A DNA stretch of 64,000 nt, from NCBI GenBank assembly GCA_029216955.1, contig JANAVB010044018.1, positions 2,287,859 to 2,351,858 on the forward strand, in the 5' to 3' direction. The translations under genes and the position numbers were made by a program. Shown here piece after piece: positions 20,395 to 36,867 of this stretch. Each line of letters begins with the position of its first letter. Position 1 is the stretch's first letter. Below the pieces are notes generated by a model. That model made no database searches and was not told the DNA's origin. It saw only the letters and a program-made list of their open reading frames with translations. This DNA comes from Iris pallida. Lineage: Eukaryota > Streptophyta > Magnoliopsida > Asparagales > Iridaceae.

Positions 20395-20800
20395 CAGGTG
20401 ATTCCAGTACAAGATGAGTCCGGTATGAGATGATTCCAGTCAGTGATCAAAGATTCCAGGGTGAGTCCAGCATATACTCTAGTAGTGTGTTTTAAAATAC
20501 CGAGTTTGACATGTAAAAGGCTGTAGGTAATACGGCACATCACACACCTGGCCGGGTGTGAGATGGCTATCATTCCAGTAGATTCCAGTTAGGAGATTTC
20601 AGATTGGGGTATGTCTACATGTCTTACTCTAGTATTTCCTATCCCAACAAGTAAATCCAGAATTCCGATACAATGATTCAAGATGAGTCCAGCCAAAATA
20701 TAATGATACCAGTAAATGATTCCAGTTAAATGATTCCAGTAAATGATTCCAGTAGGTGATTCCAGTAATAGAAGCCAGGAATGATGATACCAGTAATATA
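20395..20800. repeat. Short ATTCCAG repeats in solo LTR C
   Basis: About a dozen ATTCCAGT or GATTCCAG copies, some as tandem ATGATTCCAGTAA units at 20715-20765. The order is irregular, so slippage-derived minisatellite is likely. Confidence 0.6.
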
Positions 20801-21069
20801 GGTAAGAAAATAAATATGTGTCGTATACATGAATCCAGAATATCCATACGTGTTGTAACAGAGAATCACATACAACTAACTAGAACTGAAGTACAATAAT
20901 TGACAAATAAATGAGAAAACTATCAGAGAATGTACTCGACTGATGTCTGAATGTCCAAAGTAAATATACTGTCCGATGAGAGGTGTCTGGCTCCTAATCA
21001 GAATAGCACAAGTCACAACAAGTCCAAAATGACAATATAAAGTTCTACTATACATTCTACATGATTCTA

Positions 21070-21166
21070 GGTCAATCTAGACCAAAGTCAACTCTTGGTC
21101 AACCCTGAAAGTCAAACCTAGGTCAACTATGGTCAAACTAGGTCTAACAAGTCTAAATTAGGTCAA
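21070..21166 (-). promoter_or_regulatory. W-box cluster in solo LTR C
   Basis: Seven TTGAC[C/T] motifs on the - (element) strand; + strand GTCAA cores at 21071, 21087, 21098, 21111, 21122, 21132 and 21162. W-boxes are the binding sites of plant WRKY factors. The local density far exceeds the rest of the LTR. Confidence 0.5.
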
Positions 21167-22738
21167 ACAAGTTATTCTAGGTCTAAACAAACTAAGTATA
21201 TGCAAATCAAGTATCCAAGATAGCTACTAACTCATAGCCTAAGTCACTTGCTAAACCAAGCACAAAACTAAACCATAAGCTAACAAGGCACACAAACTTA
21301 GTCATATAATGTATATATATTATTCACATTCACGTATTCATATACATAGATATATATAGGAAAGCTATATATATAGGCACATACATATATATATATATAG
21401 AAAGAGAGGTAAAAAAGTAAGTGAGTATGTGTGTGTTTGGCATGTGCGTGAAAGGATATGTGTTAATGTTCTAAAATTTAGTGATAAGTAGGTTTATGTG
21501 ACATGGGATACATAATGTCAAAGGGTGTATGAATGCATGTGTGTAAAGGGTTATAGGTTAACTCAGTTTATAGAAATACATACACACATACTTACCTTGT
21601 ATACATGCATACTTACATATCATATATATTACATTTACATGATACATACATGTATACTTGTATTATATTATACTTACATTCATGCATATTAGATACTTGT
21701 ATTTATATTAACATTTTGCAAACATTCATTTCATTCATGCATCTATGCATTACCTACATGTTTTATACATATGCATACATTGTATATTCATATCATTTCA
21801 TACATTAACATAGAGACATACAAACATACACACATCATATATTTCATACCTTATATTACCTACATATCATGTTATATATTATCATTCATTCCTTTCATAT
21901 ATTATATTCTATATTACCTATATACATGTATTTCCTCCATTCATTCATGCTTGCATCATATACTCTACATTACCATACATGTTATCATTATATATTGTAT
22001 TAAAATATTTATACATTATGCATTCATATCTATCATTACATATATATCTTGCATTCATATCTAGCATTCATTATATACTTTTATGCATACATTGTATTTC
22101 ATTCTTTCATTCATGCATTGCTCATATGCATTATATTAATAGCATTCCTACATGCTTGCATTCAACCATATATATAAATTAATGTAAAGAGAATATATAT
22201 CATATATATATCATTTTATTCATCTAACATATCATACATTACATACTCTATATTCATTTAATATCCATACTACATAGGCTCATAGGTTACACAAAATGCA
22301 TATATCGTATAGTCACTCTTCTACTTAAAACTAATACTGTACCAATTGGGCATTCATTAAATTCTAAGATTAAAGTATGTTGTAGCTCTTCGTGTTAGCT
22401 TTCCGAAACTTTAAGCGGATCGCATTTTCGTGTCCGGAAGCTCCCGGAATCGCGAAAATACCGAAACACATTCGTCTTTCGTACAACTGACACTCAAATA
22501 ATTCTACAGAAAGTTACAGAAAGAATTTGCCTTATTAAAATATATATTTGGCAAGCTAACTTCGATACGGTTCTTCTAAAAAAACGGAAGATAAATTTGA
22601 GTTCTAAGCTAAAAGTTATGACATTTCTAAGTTGCTTTGGCTACTAAAAACGTGGATAAAATTATGACGAAATTAGGTAGTTTGAGACAAAAGAAACACA
22701 AGTATATAACATAATATATCAAGAACTCACTCTCTACA

Positions 22739-22739
<1 letters not shown>

Positions 22740-22775
<36 letters not shown>
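22740..22775. repeat. (TA)n microsatellite in solo LTR C
   Basis: About 17 uninterrupted TA units. Confidence 0.9.
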
Positions 22776-22776
<1 letters not shown>

Positions 22777-23887
22777 ACACTATAGAACACATCTCCAATA
22801 CAAAAATATGAGATTAAACATGTAATAATTCATTCATACATAACATCAACACATAATGTGTCCAAATTTGGGTTTTTTCCACTAGGACACAATCACAACA
22901 CAAAGGACACTCCTATGACCTCCAAATGGACACAAAATGGACACGAAATGGAGATACAACCATGGGAGTCATTCCTATGGGTTCAAAATAGACCTATATG
23001 CATGAGAAAATGAAAAGAAGAAGGGATTTATACCTCCCGGTAGATCGAATCGAAGAAAAGCCTTCCCGGAGTGACACCAACACGTAGAGATTCCAAAAGG
23101 ACACGAACGAGCTCCGAATCCTCCCAAACTTGGGTAGCTTCCTCCTTGGCTTGAATGGAGAAGGAAAGAAGAAGATTTGGTGGCAAAATGGAAGGATTTG
23201 GTGGAGAAATTGCTAGGGATTGTTCTCTAGAAATTTGGGGAAGAACAAGAGAGAGAGTGTGGATGAGAATAATAAAATAAACTTGAGCCTATCCTCTCCC
23301 AAAGTGGCTGGCCATATGGGGCTATTTGTCCTGTTATGGTAAGGTCCAAAATGCCCCAACTAACCTATTCTATTAGTATTAGGAAAGGGCTAATTGGTTG
23401 GGGCTAAATTAGTCATTCTAAAGTCTCTAATCACACTAACCTTATCCATAATAATTACTCTAACCTCTAACTAAAATTAATACCATGTGGACTAAAATTA
23501 ATATTATGTGGGTCATGCCTAACTAGTGTGTGGGTCCACTAAAGTCAACACTACCCCCGGGTCCCCGTTTCAAGTCGGATTGAGCTGAAATTCGAACCCG
23601 ACTCAAATAATCCCAAAACAATATCATAAATAATAAAATAAATTTCAAAAATATTTCAAAAATACAAAATGACAAAAATACTCCTGTTCCTGAAAACTGG
23701 GGCTGACAAATTTCCTCAAAATTAAAACCAAACAATAGTAAAATATCAAAATCACAAGTCATAATTTTAAATAGTTTAAAAATGATTAAAAATTACCAAA
23801 AATCATAATATAAAATAATAATAAATAAATAATAATTATAATTACAAAATTTCAAAATTACCCTCATCTGGAAAACTGGGTATTACA

Positions 23888-24585
23888 ACGGCTGCTGTAC
23901 GGTTGTTAGGCGTCGTTGATGAAGGACCACCCTCAGCATTTGCAAGATTTGGCGGAGGCACAACGGAATGATACTCCTTTTGTAGTGAAGGAGGGTTGTT
24001 GCTATGAGCCGGACTAATGTGTGTTGAGACGTTTGGTTGAGGTGGAGGAACAACCCCAGCGGTTTGGACTGCCATGATACTGGTAAACATATCAGTGATC
24101 TTGGCAAATGTTGTTTCAAGACTCTCTAGCAATTTGTTGGTCTAATCACTGGCTTCTTTAGGTCTCTCTCCATCCGCCATGTACGTAGATAACATGCGAG
24201 GATGAATAGAGAAGACAGTACAACTGGTGCTGATACTATCTGTCTCTGAGTTGGAAAGTCTCTCGTCTTCAGGTAGGGAATGTAGATAGTCACCGTCAGA
24301 CCCGGAGAGATCATCGTCATCTGGAAGGCTGCCCCCGGTGTGAAGGTCATCTATTTCAGACTCTGAGGGAATACTACCCCAACTGAAGGATCATCACCCC
24401 CAGCTTGGGAGTCCTCGTCATCTATACGAAATCTCGTCCTTGACCGAGTAACCATATAGACTCCTTCAGATGTAACAGCTCACTGGCTATCTGTTGGCAG
24501 ACTTCTTCTTCTATTTGCAGAATTGAGAGAAAAGTTGGATTCGTTGTCCGCCTGCTTTGATTGGGGCTCCCGTAAGGAGGACCCC
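23888..24585 (-). pseudogene. T2 gag N-terminal fragment
   Basis: The - strand codes for LESLETTFAKITDMFTSIMAVQTAG (24132 downward), parallel to TLEAILLALVKSVDEIKAALPTLQG in T1 gag, and further up (24350-24190) a broken acidic region with stops. Cut on the left by solo LTR C and on the right by B; it continues at 34926. The 5 bases ACCCC at 24581-24585 are repeated after B. Confidence 0.7.
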
Positions 24586-25029
24586 TATAAGCCCCTGTTT
24601 TTCAAATTTTAGTTAAATTAGTGTTAATTAATTTTTAATGTCATTTATAGCCTTAAAATAATTAATAGGATTTTTTAGGAATTTTTTAAATAGTTTTTAA
24701 ATAAGTTTTAAAATACAAAAATATTAATTTGTAATTTTCTAAATTATTTTAATATCTGTTTGTAATTTTCTAAACTATTTTGTAGTCAGTTTGTAATTAA
24801 TTATTTGTTATTAATTATGAAATACAAATTCTTAATTGCGTTTAGACTCGGATAAGGCCTTCCTGTAATTTCCTAAACTATGGAGGCCAATTAGCTAAAC
24901 TACCCAAATCCCCCCCCCGACGAACTCTCTCTCTCTCTCCTCTGGCTCACCCACCCCCGACGACTGCCACGTCGACGACGACCCGCGTTTCCCGGCCGAC
25001 TCTGGCCAGCCCGACCGACCTAAGTCCCC

Positions 25030-25037
25030 TATTTAAA
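25030..25037 (+). promoter_or_regulatory. B LTR TATA-like box
   Basis: TATTTAAA followed after about 30 bp by a CT-rich stretch; an identical box sits at 31963-31970 in the 3' LTR. It is the only good TATA-type site near the GC-rich block. Confidence 0.45.
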
Positions 25038-25667
25038 CCCCCCTCTCTCCCCTGACCAAAACCCTAACCCTAAATTCTCCCTACGACCACCACGACCCCC
25101 TTCTTCTCCGACAAGACGACAAACCCTAACCCTAACTCCGGCGTACCCTAGCGCCGCCTCACCGTCCATCATCGTCAGCCGCCACCACCACCGATCGACT
25201 CGCCTTGTCAAGCCAACCCCAGCGCCACCCGACCACCCTGACCACGACGCCTCCTCCGCCCAGTCGTCGCCCCAATAGCCCGCTCGACTCGGACACGTAC
25301 GTGTCACTGTGCCATTTTCCTTTCCCGACACGACTCGTCCTCACATATGAGACTCGTCGCGTCCTGGCGAACCCAGTGGTGAGTTTGGACACGACGAAAT
25401 CAACTCGTGCGTGTCGTGCTAGCCTATGATACAAGACACCTGTGTCCCTAACTGTCAGGACACAGGATTTTTTTTTATGTATAAACCATTCAAAACCTAA
25501 ATAATATTAACCAAAACCTAACCCCTAACACAGAGCTCTGACTGACCCCCTGGCCAGCCCGACCCGACTAAACCCCCCCTCCCACGCGTTCTTTGGCTCG
25601 GGTTCGAGACCCCCTGCTGTTATTTCTTTTCCTTTTCCTTTTTCTTTTTCTTTTGTTTTGTTTTATA

Positions 25668-26370
<703 letters not shown>

Positions 26371-28277
26371 TAAGTATTTTCCTTATAAATATATATGTAT
26401 GTACTTTTAAATATATGTATGTATATTTTTACTATGCATAACTTTCCTTATTAAAATAGTAATATTTATTTTGTACTTTTACCAAATTGTATTTTAGTGT
26501 ATTTAAATTACTGCGACCATTTGGTGTCCAAGCCTAGCATGGGTTTTTTGGGCCCAAATGTGTTTTCACACATTCAAGACCTGTACAGGTCATATTGGAC
26601 TTGATTCATGGCCTTGGGTCCTGTATTTGAACTTTAGTTCAAATTATATACATGGACAAAATACGCAGATAATTAATTATTTAATTTCAATTGTGTGCAA
26701 TGTTGTTTTGATTTTCTAAAAATACTTAATGTACTGTTAAAATTCTGGAAAAATAGTATTTAGATACTATGTTAATTTAGCTAATTTAGTATAATTTTTG
26801 TAGTATTTAATTTACTGTTTTGCCACTAATTTGGCATATGAAACCAAAACTCATTTTCTGTATACTTAGGAAAACTGATTTTTATAAAATATTTGTACTG
26901 GTTAATAAATTCCAAAAAAATTATAATAAATTTCTATGATTAACAAGGATCACTTTGATACTTTACTTTAAGTAAAACTAGGCTTTTCGTCCATCTCAAA
27001 AATTGTTAGAACACAATGGTCATTTGATTTATTTATTGATTAATTACGACTTGTAGCTTTTTGTGTTATTTTGAGTTTTAGCCGTGTTGAACCCCACCCC
27101 TCACTAGTGTAAAGACCCTAGAAAGTTTGTTAAAGTAGTGTGTCACCCCACATTGGTCTTCTATGCTAAAATCATCATTTTGGCTAGGTGCCCAGTCACA
27201 AGTCGTGTCGCACCAATTGGTGTCTTAGCGTTTTAGCTTAGTGTAAAAACTAAGTTATTGCATTTATTTCTACAGTGACGAGTTATCGGACATCCATAGC
27301 ACTTTATCGTAGCTTGTTTTGCTTTGCATTGCTAGAGGCAAGTACTTTCTACGAACTTTACATATTGTCACATAAATGAACTGCAAAACCTACCATGTTA
27401 AATGCTGATCCTTGGGGTAGCAAGTTAAAACGTCACATGTTGTACTTATAGTTACTACCATGCTTAGAACAGTTTTTATGTATCTCTCACATGATAGAAT
27501 ATGTGTTATGGGGAAACTAGTAGTTGAGTACGTGATCATGCCCCCATTATCGTACCGAACAAAGTTTATTCTATATGATACTGCGCCGTAGGCTATTATC
27601 AAGCATTTCTGTACGGAGGTACACCTATGCCTGTACACTTGTACGTATGTACATTTTATTTACATGTGCCCCAGCAATTTGTACATCTATTGACCGATCA
27701 CGTACCTGCTACAGTTTTAAAAATTACATATACATCTGTCTCTATGACATATGTGTCCTTGCCATGATAGATTGTGTGATGCCATGTTTCCAGTTATTCC
27801 TCTTATGTTCATTTCCATGTTTCATATGCTAGTTTGCTAGATTCAGTACTTGCTCCCATCCTGACAAGATAACGTTGTAGGTGTCCTTACTGAGGAGGAG
27901 TTACTCTGCGACACATATTATGGAGTTACTGCCGAGGACCCGGCTCTGCTTTACGAGGATGTTCCTGCGGGGAATCTCGCCTAGTTGTCTTTTATATTTT
28001 TAGACTTTTGAGAGTAGACATGTATTAGACTATATATTTTGTAACTGGACATGTATCCAGTTTTACATTCCAGTTCACTTGTACTTGGACATTTTACTAT
28101 ATACGACGACTTTTGTGTTTGGAGCATTTATGATTCTTCTTCACTTGTAGAACTGTTAGCACATTTAGTCTTATCCTGTGGTCTTTAGAACAGCTTACTA
28201 CGTTTTATCTCAACGTAGGCTGGGCATGACTCGGCCTGGCCCAATAATTTGGGTAGCGGGTCGTGACATGTTTTTAG

Positions 28278-28292
28278 TGGTGGCCCATACAG
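28278..28292 (+). other. B candidate primer-binding site (unusual)
   Basis: TGGTGGCCCATACAG starts 9 bp after the 5' LTR. It begins with TGG as a tRNA-derived PBS must, but is not the TGGTATCAGAGC (tRNA-iMet) site common in plant gypsy and copia elements. E has TGGTGGCCCATGCAGG at the same place. Confidence 0.45.
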
Positions 28293-28512
28293 TTCCTGAC
28301 TAAACTGTTTGGTTACGTTATTGTACCAAGCATGCCTGCAATTAGGACCTTAAGGTAATTAGATAACATTAGGAATGACGCTTAGAACACCTAGAGGAAT
28401 GCTAGGATTGCAACATAGGAAAACATCAAATGTTTTCTATTATAATTAGATTTTCTTGTCTATGATTGCTTACTTTAAATAAGTCCTTATAAGTCCTTTT
28501 TACTTTTATTAG

Positions 28513-30395
28513 ATGGTGCTTACTCGTTCGTCCCAGTATGTTACCCCCGAGAATGGGCCCTCCTTATCCAGTCAGCTGACCATTCGACTGATACACCTCC
28601 ACCTACCACATTCCCCCACTCCACAGATCCACAAACCCAGATACCACAACCACCTTCCACATCACAAGCCCAGCAGGACCCGATACTTCCACCACCCCCT
28701 ATCACTATACCCATCCAGGCTTCCGTCACACTCGACGGAAACCAGCTGCTCACACTGATTCAGGGGTTCCTAACAACCCATCAGGAGAAGACTACCCTAC
28801 TCCGCCAGAGCATGGAGCGTTCTGAGGGACGTCCCGTGGTCCCACCACATGTAGAGCTACGGCAGAGAGCGGGGACGATCAAGGACTTCATGGTTCTGAA
28901 TCCCAAGGAGTTCTCAGGGACTGAGGGTATAGTAGTAGCAGATGACTGGCTAGATTCGATAGAGAGGAAGCTTCTGGGAGTTAGGATGTCGGATGACCTC
29001 CAGGTCGAGGCAGCAGGATTTCTGCTGATAGACTTAGCAGGAGTCTGGTTCCGGAATGAGCCATTGTTTGCGAGAGGAAGAGCCACTTGGGACCAGTTCA
29101 AAACCCAGTTCAAGAAGAAATTCTTCTCGACCACTGCTAGAGTAGCCATAGGGCTACGATTCCAGAACATCCAGCAGGGGAACCGTTCTATTGATGACTA
29201 TGCGGCAGAGTTTAGTCGCCTGAGCCGTTTTGCTCCTAGTCTGGTTGCAGATCCAGAGGAGATGACCCGTAGGTTTTGTCATGGTCTAGTTCTAGACATT
29301 GGCATTCTTATAGTGGCGAACGGTACGACTGACTACTACCAGAGCCTAGAGTTGGCCCGGAGCATTGAGGAGCGTCTTCTGTCTAGCAAGAGGCCGGCTT
29401 CTGTACATCATGAGGGACCGTCCACGCGTTAGGCTTTCCAGCAGAGAGCACCGACGCCACCCCAGCAGACTTACCGTCCCCCTACACCACACCATCAGAC
29501 CCCGCCAGTTAGAGCCCCGGGACCCCGGCAGCAGCAGCAGCAGAAGGGAGCTATATGTTCTTTCTGTGGAAGACCAGGTCATGACTTCGCCGTCTGCAGG
29601 AAGAGGTTGGGTCAGTGTTTAGTTTGTGGGTCTGCCACCCATCAGCTTCGGAACTGCCCAGCAGCGAAGCCTAGAGGACCACTCTCGACTCAGCAGCAGA
29701 GGTTTGGGCAGCATCTGCAGCAGCAGAAGGGACGTCAGGGGAAGGTTTATAGCCTAGCCCTTGAGCCGGAGTCGAAGCAGGTTTCGGAGCCAGATTACTT
29801 AGCTGACGTCATCACAGGTCATGTTTATTTGCATACTTTTCTAGCTCTATGCTTGTTTGATTCTGGTGCATCTTATAGCTTTCTGTCAATAGAGTTTATG
29901 CATGAACATCACTTAGTATCTACACCTACTGCGGAGATTAGTAGAGTAATGACAGGAGGAGGACAAGTGCGTATTAGAGCTAGCTATAGATGCTCTATTA
30001 TGATAGCCGGGAGAGAGTTTGAGGGACGATTCTTTGTGATGCCACTCTCCGGTTATGATATCATATTGGGGATGGACTGGCTTAGCTATGCCCATGCATC
30101 TATTGATTGTCATGAGGGTAGTATTTTGTTCAGTCCTCCAGGCACAGCACCATTCAGTGTCAGGAGGACAGGGCCGAAGATCAGCCTAGAGTCGAACTGT
30201 TGTGCGACAGTTGGGGATGCAGCACCGCCACACCCTATCATTAGTGAGTTTATGGATGTATTCCCAGAGGATCTTCCAGGGCTTCCACCTGACAGAGATG
30301 TGGAGTTCACTATAGATTTAGTGCCGGGTTTATCACCAGTATCCCGGGCTTGCTATAGAGTGAATCCCAAGGAGGCCATAGAGATGAAAGAGTAG
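28513..30395 (+). pseudogene. B gag and protease
   Basis: Gag starts at the ATG at 28513, shifts frame near 28600-28800, then reads openly from 28812: FSGTEGIVVADDWLDSIERKL, WDQFKTQFKKKFFS, YAAEFSRLSRFAP. A TAG at 29430-29432 interrupts. The frame beyond codes for two zinc knuckles (CSFCGRPGHDFAVC and CLVCGSATHQLRNC, about 29556-29660), then the protease (FDSGASYSFLS near 29856 with active-site DSG, and ILGMDWL near 30065). Gag packages the RNA; protease cuts the polyprotein. A TAG at 30393-30395, where related elements have Gln, separates it from RT. Confidence 0.85.
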
Positions 30396-30896
30396 ATTGA
30401 TGACCTGTTGAAAAAGGGTTTCATTCGATCCAGTGCTTCTCTATGGGGAGCACCAGTGCTCTTTGTGCCTAAGAAGGATGGTACAGTCCGGTTGTGTATT
30501 GACTACCGGGCCTTGAATGCCATCACCATCAAGAACAAATATCCTCTGTCCAGGATAGATGATTTGTTCGACCAGTTGAGCGGGGCGAAGGTGTTTTCCA
30601 GGATAGACTTGAGATCCGGGTACCACCATGTGAAGTTTAGGCCAGCAGACATCCAGAAGACGGCATTCAACACGAAGTACGGGCAGTACGAGTTTCTGGT
30701 GATGCTATTTGGTCTCACAAATGCGCCAGCTGTCTTTATGAACTTGATGAATAAGACATTTCACCAGTATCTGGATAAGTTCGTCGTAGTGTTTATCGAC
30801 GACATCCTGATATACTCAAAGATGCCAGAGGAGCATGCAGAGCACTTGCGGATAGTTTTAGGAATTCTGAGACAGGCTCAGAGTAGCTCAGGATAG
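30396..30896 (+). pseudogene. B reverse transcriptase, 3'-truncated
   Basis: Codes for [32 protein letters not shown] (motif A Asp present), [16 protein letters not shown] and [10 protein letters not shown] (catalytic box intact), ending after [10 protein letters not shown]. The thumb, RNase H and most of integrase are deleted; sequence from about 30868 on matches the tail of integrase instead. The short reading QAQSSSG to the TAG near 30895 is the junction read out of frame. Confidence 0.88.
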
Positions 30897-31394
30897 GCAG
30901 AAACACTGGACTGATGTTAGTCGCAGGCCGATGGAGTTCGCAGACGGTGATATGGTGCTAGTGAAGATATCACCTACTAGAGGGACGATCCGGTTCGGAC
31001 GAGGAGGGAAGCTGAGCCCCAGATACATCGGGCCGTTCGAGGTACTTGACAGGATCGGAGAGGTAGCTTACAGGGTTGCACTTCCACCCAACCTAGCAGG
31101 AGTTTACGATGTCTTTCACGTATCTCAGCTGAGGAGATATGTTCCAGACCCAGTCATGTGCTAGATCATTCAGAGTTGGAGGTCGGACCGAGCCTTACAG
31201 TTTCTGAGCAGCCAGTGGAGATATTAGACAGGAGAGAGAAGAGGCTGAGGAACAAGGTTATACCCCTAGTGCGAGTAGCTTGGAGCCGTCACTCCCCAGG
31301 TGAATCTACTTGGGAGAGGGAGTCGAACATGAGGGAGAGATACCCTTACTTGTTCGATCCAACCGCTGCGAGGGAACCACCCGTTCCCGCTTGA
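30869..31394 (+). pseudogene. B integrase C-terminus with chromodomain
   Basis: Codes for FADGDMVLVKISPTRGTIRF, GKLSPRYIGPFEVLDRIGEV, DVFHVSQLRRYVPDP, then after a 1-nt frameshift near 31155 ILDRREKRLRNKVIPLVRVAW and ESTWERESNMRERYPYLF, a chromodomain-like end. Chromodomains guide integration into heterochromatin in this lineage. Element E has the same tail unbroken at 46874-47300, which fixes the assignment. Confidence 0.88.
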
Positions 31395-31504
31395 TACCTT
31401 AAAGGTTAGTTTCGATCGCAGCCTTAGTCATTTTGTTACATTGCTTGCAATGTTAGAATATTGTAGGGTCTTCAATCCTTGTGAATTTCGAGGACGAAAT
31501 TTTT

Positions 31505-31519
31505 CAAGGAGGGAAGACT
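31505..31519 (+). other. B polypurine tract
   Basis: CAAGGAGGGAAGACT immediately upstream of the 3' LTR start TGTAAGCCCC. Confidence 0.75.
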
Positions 31520-34925
<3,406 letters not shown>

Positions 34926-36076
34926 ACCCCTGAAGCCATGTTGAATGAAACACATAGCGGCTTTTCATCATCAAAGCGATGCAGTCGTCGAAACACAAAC
35001 TGCCTCTTAGGCATTCTTGTTACTTTGGAGCAGCAACAGTTGATGACAATACTGGTGCATGGATGTACGCCATGAATTATCGTATCCTCCCTCGCTTTAC
35101 GCTTATGATTTATCATGTCGCGTAAATCAGCGGAAGGGAGTTTTGCCTTAAAACCCATGTCACATGCGTCGCCGAGCTTTCCATATGGGTTTGTAAGGGG
35201 AGTTGGCACATCCAGACTTAGTTCACATGCAGGAGCAACCCCTATACCTAAGTTTTGTGATGACCTTGAAGACAGCCCCGTGCTATATGCGTTAGGGCTT
35301 GTCTTTTTGCTGTGAGCGCATAGACCCTGGAGTCTGCCTTTCGGCGCATGCTTTGTAAAACTTCTGGCAGCATGCTTGAGCTTCCTGGACGTGGGCGCAT
35401 AGTATGGGTCAGCAGAGCTTAGGCTCATAGCCTTGTGCGAATGACCCTGTGCGCATAGTCTGTCGAAGACAGAAGTCTTCTGGCCAGAGTTATGTGTCCA
35501 CACACCCTCTTGGGCACATAGCTTTGGGCGCATGCTTCGTGAAGCAGCGTTGTTTTCTCCTAGTTTTGCCTTCTTTGTTTGTGAGCGTCGCTGAGTTTAC
35601 CCAGAGCATCGAACACTTCGATTCTTGGTATCGTAGTATTTTTCTTTTCCAAGTTTCGAGTGTTGAACACTCCGTTGTTGATTGCACAAGAGAGAAGTCG
35701 CTGGGGTAGTAGAGCCCGGAACGGTATGCACTTTTTTCATGTCATGAGCCTCTGTGGCAGAGCTATGCGCCCATAGAGGAGATCCATGCACCCACATGGA
35801 AGGTCGATGCGCCCATGTGACAGAGTCCTTCGGTTGCATATCTTCTGTGACACTGGCATGATATGCACCACGAGCCTTCGAAAGCCAAGTCTTGCGAGAC
35901 TTGTTTGGCTTCACTGATTTGGAGGAAGTAGAGTCGTTCGTCGAGAACATATTTTCGAATGCCTACTGATCGAACTTCACGATCAACATCTTCTGAGTGC
36001 TCCCCACTTTGTTAGTATCGGATTACGTTACCACCTTCTCATCAGAGGAAAAGGTAGTCTCCAGCAGAGTCGCCAT
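34926..36076 (-). pseudogene. T2 leader ORF, broken, ATG inside PBS
   Basis: Starts at the ATG of 36074-36076 inside the PBS: MATLLETTFSSDEKVVT, then TAA (36023-36025) where T1 has CAA/Gln, GSTQKMLIVKFDQ, TAG (35963-35965) where T1 has CAG/Gln. Further on it is open at 35533-34926 in another frame, including SVFDRL, shared with T1's leader. GCGCAT motifs in the coding region give repeated LCAQ and AHG-type residues. The downstream part is cut by B at 34925. No known domain. Confidence 0.65.
36058..36075 (-). other. T2 primer-binding site
   Basis: TGGCGACTCTGCTGGAGA on the - strand, the T1 PBS with one difference at its 3' part, four bases inside the LTR end at 36080. Confidence 0.8.
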
Positions 36077-36079
36077 TTT

Positions 36080-36867
36080 TGTGGACAGAAAATAAAAAAG
36101 AAACGCTATATTTTTTTATTGGCGCAAGGCACCACAAATCCAGTACGCCTGAGAGATCCTGCACTGAGGATCTCCGAGTACAAAAAGAATTCTGGGGAAT
36201 GGGACGAAGGAGATCGAGCGACAGTTGCTCTTTTACTCCATTGACACTTCGATTACAAAAGTGGGAGAAAACCTAAGAAATTTAATAACTCTCGGCTCAC
36301 TGGCAAGAAGGGCAGCAATTTTGCTCTTGAAATGCTCTCCGTTCTCTGTTTTGAAGAGGTATGAGACCCCTTTTTATAGTTGTTTTCATGCTGGAATGAT
36401 GTTATGCATCCATATGAGAAAATACACAGATTTTCATGTAGGCGCATAGTCCTGCTTTGGGCGCATAGTCCTGCTTTGGGCACATAGAGTGTAGGCGCAT
36501 GCAGACTGCATGATCATGGGTTGATCGTAGGGTTGACGTGGTCGCATGCTTTCGTACACGACTGCTCGTGGAGGCTGACGTGGCCGTATGCTTCGGTGCA
36601 CGATTGATCGTGGGTTTGACCGAGTTAGGGGCTATCCTGGCTTGGGCGCATAGCCTGAAACAGGGCTATGCGCCCCCTTCTGGAGGAGTTCAGAGTTTGC
36701 GCATAGGGGATGTATGCCATCAACATGGACGCATGGCTTGCTCTGGTGACTTGGGCGCATGTGGGTTATCCTGGCTTGGGCGCATATGTCTCCCTGGCTT
36801 AGGCGCATATTACTCCCTGGCTTGGGCGCATAGTTGTTAAGGTTTCTGAAATTTTCATGCTTCTACA
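36080..36867 (-). repeat. T2 5' LTR (788 bp)
   Basis: On the + strand TGTGGACAG to CATGCTTCTACA; its outer end equals that of T1's LTR. The TATA box on the - strand is at 36370-36380 (ACTATAAAAAG). U3 (36430-36845) carries more than ten GCGCAT-type motifs, mostly as GGGCGCATAG. The other LTR of T2 is not in the window. The right flank is ATAAT. Confidence 0.75.

Larger units (their letters stand above)
19696..23887 (-). mobile_element. C: solo LTR of a Ty3/gypsy element (4.2 kb)
   Basis: Runs from TGTCACGACC (19696) to GGGTATTACA (23887); on the - strand it starts TGTAATACCCAGTTTTCC and ends GGTCGTGACA, the LTR ends usual for Tekay-like chromoviruses. No internal domain, PBS or second LTR is present, so it is a solo LTR. 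It splits T2 gag. The flanks are ACTGC (19691-19695) and ACGGC (23888-23892), a TSD with one mismatch. The short ORFs in the CATACAT-rich part (21600-22190) are not genes. Confidence 0.8.

Noticed and set aside
21605..22182. Small ORFs (HTYISYILHL-type)
   Set aside because: Low-complexity CATACAT sequence in solo LTR C; no domain or codon signal.
25064..25140. CCCTAA repeats like plant telomere units
   Set aside because: Only two or three units at a time, present at the same place in both B LTRs (also near 31998 and 32055). They belong to the LTR and are not a telomere or an interstitial telomeric array.
25029..25434. Overlapping ORFs on both strands in the GC-rich part of B's LTR
   Set aside because: High GC removes stops. 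The protein has no known domain, and both LTR copies change it freely.
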